DNA of 64,000 nt from Fen-1258 sp964441505. GTDB taxonomy: Bacteria > Bacteroidota > Ignavibacteria > Ignavibacteriales > Melioribacteraceae. The stretch spans positions 1 through 64,000 of the forward strand of contig CAYTUV010000004.1 in the NCBI GenBank assembly GCA_964441505.1. The letters are read 5' to 3'. The notes beneath the pieces were generated by a model. The model was not told the DNA's origin and ran no database searches. It saw nothing but the letters and a program-made list of their open reading frames with translations. The translations under genes were made by a program, and so were the position numbers. Below, piece after piece: positions 25,328-33,822 of this stretch (within the stretch, counting starts at the first letter, position 1; every line of letters begins with the position of its first letter).

Positions 25328-26554
25328 TTACGATGGATCATTAAGTGAGCCGATAAAAATAATGGCTCCACTGTTTTTCTCACGAATCAAAAACAGAAAT
25401 GGACGATCAAATCTAATAGTGTTACCACCTATGGATGTAAGACCAATTACAACTGAAGTAACTGCTGCTGCTTCTGTGCCTTCTTCGTTTACATCAACGT
25501 ACGTCTTATGGTCTACAGCGCTGATATAAGCGTTGCCCATTCCCCCATCATAGAGCTTTTTGAAATTAGCTTTGTCAGGATCGAAGGCAATATCCATTCC
25601 TAATACTTTCAGGACATCGTTTAATTTTATCCTGTACTCTACCTTAAAGCGGGGTAAAAATAAATTCTTTTTAGAACTATGAAGCCGGCCTATCACGGAA
25701 TCGAAATTTTCTCTGGTTAAGAAAGAGACAACCTCTTGCAGATTTCTCCCATTGTTCGGCAGAAATAACGACATGCTGAAGGCACTGCTTCCATAAGATA
25801 AATCGACCGCAGTGAAAAGTTCGTTGGCAAATGTGGAAATATCCGCCTCCTGCTTCATCATCTTAATGGGAACTCTTTTGCCTGTTTGAGTAGTAAAGAA
25901 ATCGTCCTTGGTTTTGTTCTTCTCAAAGGTGTACTTCCATGTTCCTTTGAAGTAAACGGCATTGATTAGATACATAATTGTTTGTGCGGAAATCTGTTCT
26001 ACAATTTTATCTATTTTCTCTTTTGTAGCAGTCTTAACCCAATTATTGATCACCGCTACCGTTGCCGGGTCTTTGAAGTTCATTGCATTTACAACAGCAT
26101 TGAAATACTTTTTGTTCGTCTCTATAAAATCAGTTTTGAATATGTAATCCTTATCGTACCAGATAGAATTAGCAATGTTCATTGTAACTTTTGGGTCGAT
26201 AGAACTTAGCAGCGCCATAAGCGATTGATACGTTTCATTTGCCTGCTCTCTTGTAAATGGATCTAAAGCGAGTGTTGATCTCATCGCATCATAAGTAGTT
26301 CCGTCGGCTCCGTTCAATGTCATCCCCAGCGCCATGGAAATACTCAAAGGCGCTATGAAAAGATTTGCGTTTGGTTCGGCATCGTAAATTTTTTTGAATA
26401 ACCTAAAAGAAAAATTGTCGGCAGAATTAACCAACTGTGTCTCCATTACGGTTAATTGCCGCGGCGGATCTATGATAGGATCGCTTGGCTTTTCATCGCA
26501 CGAAATAAATGTCATGCCTACAGTCAAGAGAATGATAAATGATATTGCTTTCAT
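25328..26554 (-). CDS. Serpin-family serine protease inhibitor lipoprotein
   Basis: A 408-aa serpin. The signal peptide ends in a lipobox (TFISC), so the protein is probably lipid-anchored. Serpin landmarks: ANLFIAPLSISMALGMTLNGA, NAVYFKGTWKYTFEK, the reactive-loop hinge EEGTEAAAVTSVV and the C-terminal FDRPFLFLIREKNSGAIIFIG. The hinge has small residues at P12-P10, as in inhibitory rather than non-inhibitory serpins. Counting from the hinge by alignment with alpha-1-antitrypsin, P1 falls on Thr with Leu at P2, pointing to elastase- or chymotrypsin-like targets. Start ATG 26554 follows GGAG. A role in protecting the cell from its own or competitors' proteases is inferred. Confidence 0.9.
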   Translation of the reverse strand: MKAISFIILLTVGMTFISCDEKPSDPIIDPPRQLTVMETQLVNSADNFSFRLFKKIYDAEPNANLFIAPLSISMALGMTLNGADGTTYDAMRSTLALDPFTREQANETYQSLMALLSSIDPKVTMNIANSIWYDKDYIFKTDFIETNKKYFNAVVNAMNFKDPATVAVINNWVKTATKEKIDKIVEQISAQTIMYLINAVYFKGTWKYTFEKNKTKDDFFTTQTGKRVPIKMMKQEADISTFANELFTAVDLSYGSSAFSMSLFLPNNGRNLQEVVSFLTRENFDSVIGRLHSSKKNLFLPRFKVEYRIKLNDVLKVLGMDIAFDPDKANFKKLYDGGMGNAYISAVDHKTYVDVNEEGTEAAAVTSVVIGLTSIGGNTIRFDRPFLFLIREKNSGAIIFIGSLNDPS

Positions 26555-26759
26555 TTTAATTCTCCATTTAATTCTAAACTCAACGTTTATCTGACCGCTA
26601 ATTGACTGCTATATTTTACTTAATTTATTTAACCAATTCAATTCATAAACTAATCCGATATGTTGGAAGCTGACAAGACATTTTCCTTTAATAGGCGATT
26701 AGCAAACTATTTTTGCAGGATCATTGTTATCTGATTACAATTATTTATTTGGCCGAAAC

Positions 26760-27644
26760 ATGAATTACAGGATTTTACTCTTTTATAAGTATATTGATTT
26801 TTCCTCACCGGATGATTTCCGGAATCATCATCTGCAATTCTGTATTGATAATGATATTAAAGGAAGGGTGTGGATTGCAAATGAAGGAATTAACGCCACA
26901 GTTTCCGGCACAACTGAAAATATCGAAAGATATAAGTCGGAGATTAGAAGCTATCCCGAGTTTGCGGATATCTGGTTTAAAGAAGATATTCATGATGGAT
27001 ACGCGTCAACAAAAATCCATGTACGGGTGAAGAAAGAAATTGTATCCGCGGATTTCGGCCAGGTCGATCTTTCCAAAACAGCTAAGCGGTTAAAACCGGA
27101 AGAACTTAATGAATTTTATGAATCCGGAAAAGATTTTATAATTGTTGATGCACGAAACGATTACGAAAGTATCATTGGAAAATTTAAGAACGCAATTACC
27201 CCAAAGATGGATACATTCCGTGATTGGCTTAAAATTGCCGAAGAGTTAGAGCAGTTCAAAGATAAAACCGTTATTACATATTGCACAGGCGGGATAAGGT
27301 GCGAGAAAGCTTCCGCTTATCTTGTTGAGAAAGGATTCAAGAATGTTTATCAGCTGGACGGAGGAATTTGGAATTACATTACACAACATCCCGATAAATA
27401 CTGGGAAGGAAGTGTTTTTGTTTTTGATGAACGTCGTATTGTTACGCCGAATACGAAAGAAGAGATAAAACACATCGGTAAATGTTATTACTGCGGGGAA
27501 CCAACTTCATATTACATAAACTGCCACAATCAGGATTGCGACTTACTATTGCTGACTTGCGACAAGTGTAAAACTGAAAATTATTACTGCTGTTCGATTG
27601 AGTGTCGGCAAGCGCCTAACAGAAGAAAAATTTATCGCGGATGA
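26760..27644 (+). CDS. trhO: tRNA uridine(34) hydroxylase TrhO (rhodanese family)
   Basis: A 294-aa protein from ATG 26760. The N-terminal acylphosphatase-like domain (ILLFYKYIDFSSPDDF ... KGRVWIANEGINATVSG) is followed by a rhodanese domain with the active-site loop YCTGGIRCEKASAYL and a Cys-rich C-terminus (CYYCGEPTSYYINC, CDLLLLTCDKC, CCSIEC). This is the YceA/YbfQ architecture that makes 5-hydroxyuridine at the wobble position of certain tRNAs. The upstream in-frame ATG at 26724 adds residues outside the family and was not used. No clear Shine-Dalgarno precedes it. Confidence 0.9.
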   Translation: MNYRILLFYKYIDFSSPDDFRNHHLQFCIDNDIKGRVWIANEGINATVSGTTENIERYKSEIRSYPEFADIWFKEDIHDGYASTKIHVRVKKEIVSADFGQVDLSKTAKRLKPEELNEFYESGKDFIIVDARNDYESIIGKFKNAITPKMDTFRDWLKIAEELEQFKDKTVITYCTGGIRCEKASAYLVEKGFKNVYQLDGGIWNYITQHPDKYWEGSVFVFDERRIVTPNTKEEIKHIGKCYYCGEPTSYYINCHNQDCDLLLLTCDKCKTENYYCCSIECRQAPNRRKIYRG

Positions 27645-27695
27645 AATAACTGATAGCTCTCAGCCATCAGCTAATATTTGGCAGGCACATTCAAG

Positions 27696-28058
27696 TCACT
27701 CAATCTTGAACTGTGGATTTTCAATAATGCCGAAGACATTACCAAACGGATCAATAACAGTCGCAAGCCGGATGTTGCCGCCAACATTCTGAATATCGTT
27801 GTTAATTTTTGCACCATGATCAAGAAGATGCGCAAGAGTTTGCTCGATATTCTCTACACCCCAATAAGGTACAATATTATTTCCATTAAAAATCCCTGTA
27901 GAATCCGGATCGAGGCCTAATTCAAATCCTCCGATATTGAAACCAACATAAAAGGGCTGATCGAAGTAGGGTTGAATTCCAAGAGTATTAGTGTACCACG
28001 TCTTGGCCTTATCGATGTTGTTGACATGATAGATGACTGTTCGTAATCCTAAGAACAT
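27696..28058 (-). CDS. VOC-family (glyoxalase/dioxygenase fold) protein
   Basis: A 120-aa single-domain protein of the vicinal oxygen chelate fold: LRTVIYHVNNIDKAKTWYTNTLGIQPYF at the start and DPFGNVFGIIENP at the end, with a second module VPYWGVENIEQTLAHLLDHGAKI. Candidate metal ligands are His in IYHV and Glu in GIIENP. Small stand-alone VOC proteins include glyoxalase-like enzymes and antibiotic-binding proteins; the substrate cannot be named. GGAAGG precedes the ATG. It is convergent with trhO and lies next to repeat-bounded genes. Confidence 0.85.
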   Translation of the reverse strand: MFLGLRTVIYHVNNIDKAKTWYTNTLGIQPYFDQPFYVGFNIGGFELGLDPDSTGIFNGNNIVPYWGVENIEQTLAHLLDHGAKINNDIQNVGGNIRLATVIDPFGNVFGIIENPQFKIE

Positions 28059-28218
28059 TTGTAATCCTTCCTTATAAATGGTTTGTTGGAAAAATGAGAC
28101 ATTCTTTTACTCTGTATAATCCAATGGTAAGTATGAGTATTAGAACACCAAAGTTTAAAATTTATTTTGAACACATACCGCTTTTAAAAGAAAATTAGAA
28201 AAGAGATTTAGCTTTGTC

Positions 28219-28293
28219 AATCAATTTGTTCTTAAGCTGACAGCGGCCGGCAATCAGCTTTTAGCTAAGCCCGTTTCTCGACTCCGCTCGAAA
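28219..28293. repeat. Direct repeat, left copy (flanks a membrane-protein gene)
   Basis: A stretch of about 75 bp nearly identical (three mismatches) to 29239-29313, offset by exactly 1020 bp. It includes a hairpin AAGCTGA ... TCAGCTT and the wording GACTCCGCTCGAAA. The final codons and stop of the membrane-protein gene lie inside it. A related lead-in (TTAGAAAAGA ... TTTGTCAATCAAT at 28193-28223) recurs at 30363-30390. Confidence 0.8.
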
Positions 28294-29185
28294 GTCGGGA
28301 TTCAGACAATACTATATTGTCAGTTTTTATTTTATAGTTACGAAGTATATAAACAAATCCGGTAAAGACTATTAATGCGAGTGTAAAAAACACTATTAAA
28401 TCACGCAGCAAAAATGTGGAGTCGTTATTCAGATACATCATAATTCCCATAGTGTTTACGGCTACAATCATCGTAATAAAAAAACCGTAAAACATAAATT
28501 GAATTGGGTAGGTTGTGTTTGGTCTAACCCAGAGTAGATACACACTTATAAAACCCAGCGGTATTGTAAATCCAAGATCAAAAATTCTTACCAGCCAAAA
28601 TGCAGTGGGCGCTATATCATATGCGCGTGTAGTTCCAGTTGAAATAACTTCTTGAATTTCCTTAATCCACATAGAAGCAAATATCAAAAGGAAGAACGAG
28701 AACAAAATTGAATATACAATAAGCCCTTTCTTCTTAAAGGTACTAACTACATCTTTGGGAAATATCGAAAGCGAATGGAGCAGTATTATAAGAGAAGAGA
28801 TAAGTACAAAAAGAAAATGATAAGTAAACTGCTCACTGTTTCCGGTATATTTTGGCGAGCTCCATTCCCAACCGATTGTATAGCTTAAAACGAAGTAAAT
28901 TAAATAAAGAGGAGTTATAATAAGAAGATATCGCGAAATTCGTTTTTTAAGAAAAAGTGTTACGCCGCCAATAATCAAAATAGGACTTAACAGAAACAGA
29001 TTGACAATATCTTGACCAATCAGTTGATTGTTAATGATATCTGCTGTTTTGTATTTAATGTGATGCAAAAACAACGGGCCTTTAACCGCAAGATAGATCA
29101 AAGTAATTCCGGTTGCTATCGATAAAAAAGCGATAAAGATTCTTTCAAAAGAGCTACCAAAGGTTTTACCGTTAGAATTATTCAT
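28265..29185 (-). CDS. Polytopic membrane protein of unknown function
   Basis: A 306-aa protein from ATG 29185, which is preceded by AGGAGG; a longer form from 29224 reads through that site and was rejected. Seven or eight hydrophobic helices are visible (for example IFIAFLSIATGITLIYLAVKG and LVIFFTLALIVFTGFVYIL), with no recognised catalytic motif. The last codons (about SRLSSGVEKRA) and the stop are written in the direct repeat at 28219-28293, so the natural C-terminus may have been replaced. It forms a unit exactly one repeat period long. Confidence 0.65.
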   Translation of the reverse strand: MNNSNGKTFGSSFERIFIAFLSIATGITLIYLAVKGPLFLHHIKYKTADIINNQLIGQDIVNLFLLSPILIIGGVTLFLKKRISRYLLIITPLYLIYFVLSYTIGWEWSSPKYTGNSEQFTYHFLFVLISSLIILLHSLSIFPKDVVSTFKKKGLIVYSILFSFFLLIFASMWIKEIQEVISTGTTRAYDIAPTAFWLVRIFDLGFTIPLGFISVYLLWVRPNTTYPIQFMFYGFFITMIVAVNTMGIMMYLNNDSTFLLRDLIVFFTLALIVFTGFVYILRNYKIKTDNIVLSESRLSSGVEKRA

Positions 29186-29238
29186 GCTGACCTCCTCATT
29201 GTTCAAAAGTAAAATTATATGCAAGATTCAGGTTCGCA

Positions 29239-29313
29239 AATCAATTTGTTCTTAAGCTGACAGCGGTTGGCAATCAGCTTTTAGCTAAGCCCGTTTCCCG
29301 ACTCCGCTCGAAA
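29239..29313. repeat. Direct repeat, right copy
   Basis: Second copy of the 75-bp repeat at 28219-28293, differing at GG(TT)GG for GG(CC)GG and CCCG for CTCG. It lies between the membrane-protein gene start and the GNAT gene stop. Confidence 0.8.
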
Positions 29314-29338
29314 TGATTTAGAGAAGAAGTAAGAGTTC

Positions 29339-29860
29339 TTATGCATTCTCACCCTGATTGCTGAACAATAATAATTCCTCGCTCTCGTCCGGGAATGATG
29401 TTGTCTTTATAAATTTAAGACCTATTTTTTCCAACAGCTTAATTGATGATTTATTCGTCGGGGTTGTGATTGCTAGGACAACAGGAATGTTTAATACCTC
29501 TTTTGCATAATCCATTGTAGCTTTCGCAATTTCAAAAGCATATCCTTTTCCGGTAAATTCAGGAAGAAATGCAAAACCAATGTCAGGATTTTCCAGATGA
29601 TTCCGTTTAATCAATCCACACATGCCAACAGGGATTTTATCATTTTTAGTCTCAACCAACGATAAGCCGAATCCGTTCTCCCTGTAACTTTTCATCGGTC
29701 CGTTCAACAGATAGTTAACCGCCTCTTCATCTGTTCTTGCATTCCGGTCGCCGATAAATTCTATCCATCCCGGACTGTTAAGAAGCTGAATAATAAATTT
29801 TACATCGTCTGTTGTAAACTCTCTAAGAGTTAACCGCTCTGTATCGAGAATATATTTCAT
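29339..29860 (-). CDS. GNAT-family N-acetyltransferase, RimJ/RimL type
   Basis: A 173-aa acetyltransferase: TERLTLREFTTDDV at the N-terminus, the central GMCGLIKRNHLENPDIGFAFLPEFTGKGYAFEIAKATMDYA with the acetyl-CoA pyrophosphate loop (FTGKGYA, a variant of Q/RxxGxG/A), and TTPTNKSSIKLLEKIGLKF. The best-known relatives acetylate ribosomal protein N-termini, but many act on small molecules; the substrate is not predictable. It forms a short minus-strand run with the membrane protein at 29900-30256 (40 bp apart). Confidence 0.88.
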   Translation of the reverse strand: MKYILDTERLTLREFTTDDVKFIIQLLNSPGWIEFIGDRNARTDEEAVNYLLNGPMKSYRENGFGLSLVETKNDKIPVGMCGLIKRNHLENPDIGFAFLPEFTGKGYAFEIAKATMDYAKEVLNIPVVLAITTPTNKSSIKLLEKIGLKFIKTTSFPDESEELLLFSNQGENA

Positions 29861-29899
29861 AATTCATCCGTTCTATATTTATTGCACAATAGGAATCTG

Positions 29900-30256
29900 C
29901 TATTCAATTTTTGTTTTCTTAAACCAGCCAATCAGAAACAGAACCCCTACCAAGAAGAGGGGGAGAGGAATAATAAAAAAAACACTGATTGCAAATTTGT
30001 TCCATTTAGCGTACGTGTAAAAAACACTAAGAGCAATGTATAATATTCCGCCTATCCATTCCCGCTTCCAGCTTATCACGAGAATAATAATGATCAGTAT
30101 CGATGGCAACAAATGCATGAATAAAGCAATGGGGATTTTCCAGAATTCATAACCACTTGTAAACACATCCGCAGCAAAAATGGTTAAAAACATTGCAAAG
30201 AGAATTGTAATTAACCGCGGCGCCCAGAACAAAAACGCTTTCAGAGGTTTATTCAT
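29900..30256 (-). CDS. Small four-helix membrane protein
   Basis: A 118-aa hydrophobic protein with four predicted helices (for example LITILFAMFLTIFAADVF, LLPSILIIIILVIS, GGILYIALSVFYTYA, ISVFFIIPLPLFLVGVLFLIG) and a short basic tail. Proteins of this kind (DUF-type, with a WKREWIGG-like central motif) are common in Bacteroidota, but no function is known to me. GAAGGAAAA precedes the ATG. Probably co-transcribed with the GNAT gene. Confidence 0.65.
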   Translation of the reverse strand: MNKPLKAFLFWAPRLITILFAMFLTIFAADVFTSGYEFWKIPIALFMHLLPSILIIIILVISWKREWIGGILYIALSVFYTYAKWNKFAISVFFIIPLPLFLVGVLFLIGWFKKTKIE

Positions 30257-30502
30257 AAATAGTTTTCCTTCTTCAGTTGAGGTAAGTCAAATATTCCTGT
30301 ACTTAATAACAGAGATGAGTTCTATTTTTTTCTTCAGGGCAATTGCCCTTTTTGATAAAATTAGAAAAGAAACTTGGCTTTGTCAATCAATATACTTTTG
30401 ATTAAAACTCTGTAAGAGACAAAATATTTTCATCAGGGTCCACTTTATTGTCAAGTATTAATTGCCCGAAATAAGATCGATTAATAAATTGCTACTATTT
30501 TT

Positions 30503-32686
30503 CTACTTGATGTTTATTTTCAGTGCAATATTTGCTACTATGCCGTCCAACGGTGCATAGACAGGTTTGAAACCTGGATTTGTAATAGGCGAATTAAAAA
30601 CAGATTCGTAGTTCGTCTGCCTTACATCGAAAATGTTTTCTACATTAAATACAATTGAAAAATTGTCAAAGATTTTTTCAACCATAATTCCTAACGTCCA
30701 GAAATCCGGAGAGCGAACTTGATTGTCCAGATATTGTTTCCCGGTATAAAATGCTTCCAGCCCGGTCCGCCAGTCGCGTTCAAGTTCAAAGGTCAGCGTC
30801 ATATTCAATTTATCTTCCGGCGTAAGTTCGAGCGGCGATTTGTTGTTTTCGATTGTCTTTGTTGCGGTTGTATGAGTCCAATCTACAAACAAACACAGTT
30901 CATCCAATGCGCAGATGGAATGAATGTCGAATCCTTGTGTTTCAACCAATGTGTTTGAGTTGAAGATCAATCCGTTGAATTGATTAGATCTGGGCGACAT
31001 TGGTATAACTGCGCCTTTTACGCTTGTTAGAAAAAATGCCGGATTGAATGTCAGTACAAATTCATCGAGAGTGAATTTGTAGTTCAGGTCTATTGTAAAC
31101 CCTTTGGAATTTTCCGCATTGAATTCAATCGGCTCTAACAGATTTTCACGGAAGATTTCTTCTTCAGAAATTGCATCGGCAAACACCGGAGTGTGATAAC
31201 CAAGTCCGGCACTAACGCGTGCCTGAAGATTATCAGTAATTTTATACAAGATAGAAAGGTGGGGCAGGACGAATGTATTGTAGATATTATTGTAGTCGAT
31301 GCGCATGCCTGTCTGGATAATCCAGTCAGGATTAAGGGTCCAATCATCTTGAGCAAATAACCCGATAGTAGAATAACTATAGTCGAATGGTTTTGATCCG
31401 GAATCTTTCTGCTGTTCAAAAGTGTCGATTACGTAACTGCCGCCGAGAACAACTTTATGTTTATCCGTATTCATCAGATATGATGCTTCCGAATAGCTGG
31501 AGATTTGTATTCCCGAGAATAAAGACTTTGAATAAGCAAGATCGTTCTTGAAATAACTTATGCTGTTCTTGACAGTCAGAACATTGTTGTTATTAAATTG
31601 TTTTTGGAATCGAAGTTGAGACGTTAAACGTGTTGAAGTATTGGTAACAATGAATGAATGATTTGAATCTCTTCCTTTTTCGATTGCGATAATATCACCG
31701 CCCTGCCGGTTTTCGAAAAACGAAGAGATGCCGAAATTAAGACTCATCGAAGGATCAAAGTAAACAAACAATTTCGGATTCAGAGTGATCTGCCTGAAAT
31801 CAGGAATATCAGTTAAACCGTCACTATTGACATCAACAGCATCCTGAATGCTTTGGCTGGCAAGGAATGTAAGTCCAACTTTATCCTGGCGGTTGGAATA
31901 AAATGCGCTTATATCTCTCCCCTTTTTATTTGTTTGATTTAGAACAAGAGAAAATTCTCCTCCCGGCGCAGGTTCCTTTGAGACCAGGTTTATTATTCCA
32001 GCAATCGCACCGTTTCCATAAAGTGTAGAAAGTGAGCCTTTCATAACTTCAACCTGCCTCAAATCCAGCGGAGGAATTTGCAACAAGCTAAGCCCTGATG
32101 AAGCGCCACCATAGATCGGTAAACCGTCTTTGAGCAATTGTGTGTATGTTCCCGACAATCCTTGAAGTCGAAAACTAACATTGCCGGAAACAGCTGAAGT
32201 CTGTTGAACAAAAATTCCGCTGGTCTCGCTTAGTAATTTAGAAATATTTCCCGGTCTGATCGAGATTTCTTCATTCACTTCTTCCTGGCCTAATACTTCC
32301 ACACGAATCGGGCTATCCTCAACAATGCCGTTATTTCTGGTTGCAGTAATAATCACAATTTCTGCGGATAATTCTTTCGGGGTTAAGAAGACTGTATCCA
32401 CCCGTTCCGAACGGTATGACATAAATGTGAAATGGATTTTCTTCGTTTCGTAACCAAGGTAAGAAAAACTAAAAACATGGGTACCATTGGGAATGCCTGT
32501 TACTTTAGCCCTGCCGTAAATATCCGTAGTGCCGCCAATATTAAGAGAATCGACAATAATATTGGCTCCAATTAATGGCTCATGGGTTTTTTCATCTTTC
32601 ACGTAAGTTTGAAAAACATTTTGAGCAAATGTAAAATTTGTGAGAAGAAGTGAAAAAGCAAGTACGCATATTTTAATATTATGCAT
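30503..32686 (-). CDS. TonB-dependent receptor (siderophore/vitamin-type)
   Basis: A 727-aa receptor from ATG 32686 (GGAG upstream). Signal peptide (CVLAFSLLLTNFTFAQ), CarboxypepD_reg domain (DEKTHEPLIGANIIVDSLNIGG), plug domain (SPIRVEVLGQEEV ... PPLDLRQVEVMKGSLSTLYGNGAIAGIINLVSK), and a barrel with the TonB-receptor C-terminal pattern NVENIFDVRQTNYE. At about 700 aa with a clear plug motif it resembles classical metal-complex or vitamin receptors more than the polymer-type receptors elsewhere in the window. A ferritin-like protein is encoded about 100 bp upstream and an MbfA-like exporter nearby, so an iron or other metal role is a reasonable inference. Confidence 0.9.
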   Translation of the reverse strand: MHNIKICVLAFSLLLTNFTFAQNVFQTYVKDEKTHEPLIGANIIVDSLNIGGTTDIYGRAKVTGIPNGTHVFSFSYLGYETKKIHFTFMSYRSERVDTVFLTPKELSAEIVIITATRNNGIVEDSPIRVEVLGQEEVNEEISIRPGNISKLLSETSGIFVQQTSAVSGNVSFRLQGLSGTYTQLLKDGLPIYGGASSGLSLLQIPPLDLRQVEVMKGSLSTLYGNGAIAGIINLVSKEPAPGGEFSLVLNQTNKKGRDISAFYSNRQDKVGLTFLASQSIQDAVDVNSDGLTDIPDFRQITLNPKLFVYFDPSMSLNFGISSFFENRQGGDIIAIEKGRDSNHSFIVTNTSTRLTSQLRFQKQFNNNNVLTVKNSISYFKNDLAYSKSLFSGIQISSYSEASYLMNTDKHKVVLGGSYVIDTFEQQKDSGSKPFDYSYSTIGLFAQDDWTLNPDWIIQTGMRIDYNNIYNTFVLPHLSILYKITDNLQARVSAGLGYHTPVFADAISEEEIFRENLLEPIEFNAENSKGFTIDLNYKFTLDEFVLTFNPAFFLTSVKGAVIPMSPRSNQFNGLIFNSNTLVETQGFDIHSICALDELCLFVDWTHTTATKTIENNKSPLELTPEDKLNMTLTFELERDWRTGLEAFYTGKQYLDNQVRSPDFWTLGIMVEKIFDNFSIVFNVENIFDVRQTNYESVFNSPITNPGFKPVYAPLDGIVANIALKINIK

Positions 32687-32793
32687 CAAAGTCTCCGGTT
32701 AAATATGAGCATCCAAAGAAAAGAGATTCGTTTTTTTACGAATGTGCTCCAAAGTTGACAGCTATATGCCGTCTCTTTTTATCAAAATTCATT

Positions 32794-33423
32794 TCAATAA
32801 AATTCATTCATCCTTTTCAGTTTGCCGTTAAATAAAAGAACCGGCACTTTTATTATCATTAATGAGTAGTGAATCCAGAGATCGGTAAGTTTTTCTTTGA
32901 GACGGGGCATGTGACTGTTCGACCTTTTTAACCAGTACTGGTAAGGATAGCAGTGCGTGGGTTCGTCTTTTTCGATTACTCTGAATATTCTGAGAAGAGC
33001 ATCGTTTTTCTTAATAATATTACTGTTAAGCAAAGTCTTAACCTGCTTCAATCCCCTGAATTCCGTCATCATAATTAAACGGCATAATTTGAAAAACATT
33101 TTGTTGTTGTTAATTACAGTATTCTGGTCAAGTTCTTCCACCCGAACGTTGAAAATATGTTTTACAAATAAATTTATATAGCCATATTTTTCAGTAACAA
33201 GAAAGGGCATTCTCTCATTCTTTATGAAATAATTTTTAAACATCATGTAATGTTTTTTTTCGTCATCGGTATGCTTGCTTACAGCAGCAATAAATTCTTT
33301 TTCATCCGGATATTTTTTAATTACCGCCGCAAGAAGTTTTTCCAATTCCACATAACCGGTATATTCATTATAAATGTAAATTGATAAGAGCACATCATAG
33401 AACCGTGTAAATAATTTTTCCAT
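32794..33423 (-). CDS. Ferritin-like diiron-fold protein
   Basis: A 209-aa all-helical protein. Candidate diiron ligands occur in the expected order: Glu20/Glu26 in helix 1, Glu55-x-x-His58 (DDEKKHYMMF), Glu121 (MTEFRG) and Glu154-x-x-His157 (KDEPTHCYPY). Two ExxH motifs separated by a helical pair are typical of the ferritin-like superfamily. The C-terminus is basic and hydrophobic (LWIHYSLMIIKVPVLLF) and may associate with the membrane. The exact subfamily was not recognised. The neighbouring TonB receptor suggests metal handling. The MITE-like element at 33461-33613 lies just upstream of its start. Confidence 0.65.
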   Translation of the reverse strand: MEKLFTRFYDVLLSIYIYNEYTGYVELEKLLAAVIKKYPDEKEFIAAVSKHTDDEKKHYMMFKNYFIKNERMPFLVTEKYGYINLFVKHIFNVRVEELDQNTVINNNKMFFKLCRLIMMTEFRGLKQVKTLLNSNIIKKNDALLRIFRVIEKDEPTHCYPYQYWLKRSNSHMPRLKEKLTDLWIHYSLMIIKVPVLLFNGKLKRMNEFY

Positions 33424-33460
33424 TCAGTTTGTCCATCATGAAAATTATTAGACTTAACCC

Positions 33461-33613
33461 GTTGTGTGAATTAGGTTGTAAACCGTTAAAACGGTTCTAA
33501 AGTTGTTCTTTACTTTTCTAACCCCGCGATTAATCGCGGGGTTAATAAAAAAAATAGAGATTTATTTAACTGTTTTAACAGTTTACCAGATTTTACTTTT
33601 TAATTCACACAAC
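33461..33613. mobile_element. 153-bp MITE-like fold-back element
   Basis: Perfect 13-bp terminal inverted repeats (GTTGTGTGAATTA at 33461-33473 and its complement at 33601-33613). Inside, a subterminal pair (GTAAACCGTTAAAACGGTT near 33478 and AACTGTTTTAACAGTTTAC near 33571) matches with two differences, and at the centre lies an exact 26-bp palindrome (33519-33544, built on CCCCGCG/CGCGGGG) followed by an A-run. No transposase is encoded. Its right end supplies the last codons and stop of the EF-P-like fragment, so it appears to have inserted there. Confidence 0.75.
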
Positions 33614-33822
33614 ACGTAGACTTAATATAGAAAAAAAATTTCCGCTGCGTTTAAAGTCCATACATTGACCTTCTTTCTTTACATTTATATGGAGAAATAT
33701 TACTTGACCGCAACCAAAAGTCATATCGGGTGAAATCGAAAAATGATCTACGACAATATAGATACTATTATCTATCATCAAGTAAGCGCCGCTTTTTATC
33801 GTAGTCGGTTCTATTTGTGCCT
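33603..33822 (-). pseudogene. EF-P-like KOW-domain fragment, truncated
   Basis: Read on the minus strand directly after the HAD gene stop codon, about 70 residues resemble the N-terminal KOW-like domain of elongation factor P: TTIKSGAYLMIDNSIYIVVDHF, then about 22 residues further KKEGQCMDFKRSG. The usual EF-P pattern is IRxGxxIxxDGxxYxVVxFxHVKPG with RSG or RAG near 60. The frame ends within the terminal repeat of the MITE-like element at 33613, losing both OB domains. No normal start codon is present; an ATA follows a ribosome-binding-like GAGGTGAGG, which could be a mutated ATG. The assignment is by eye and moderate at best. Confidence 0.4.

Noticed and set aside
28219..29313. CRISPR-like spaced repeats
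   Set aside because: Only two copies about 1 kb apart enclosing a gene; no array, leader or cas genes.
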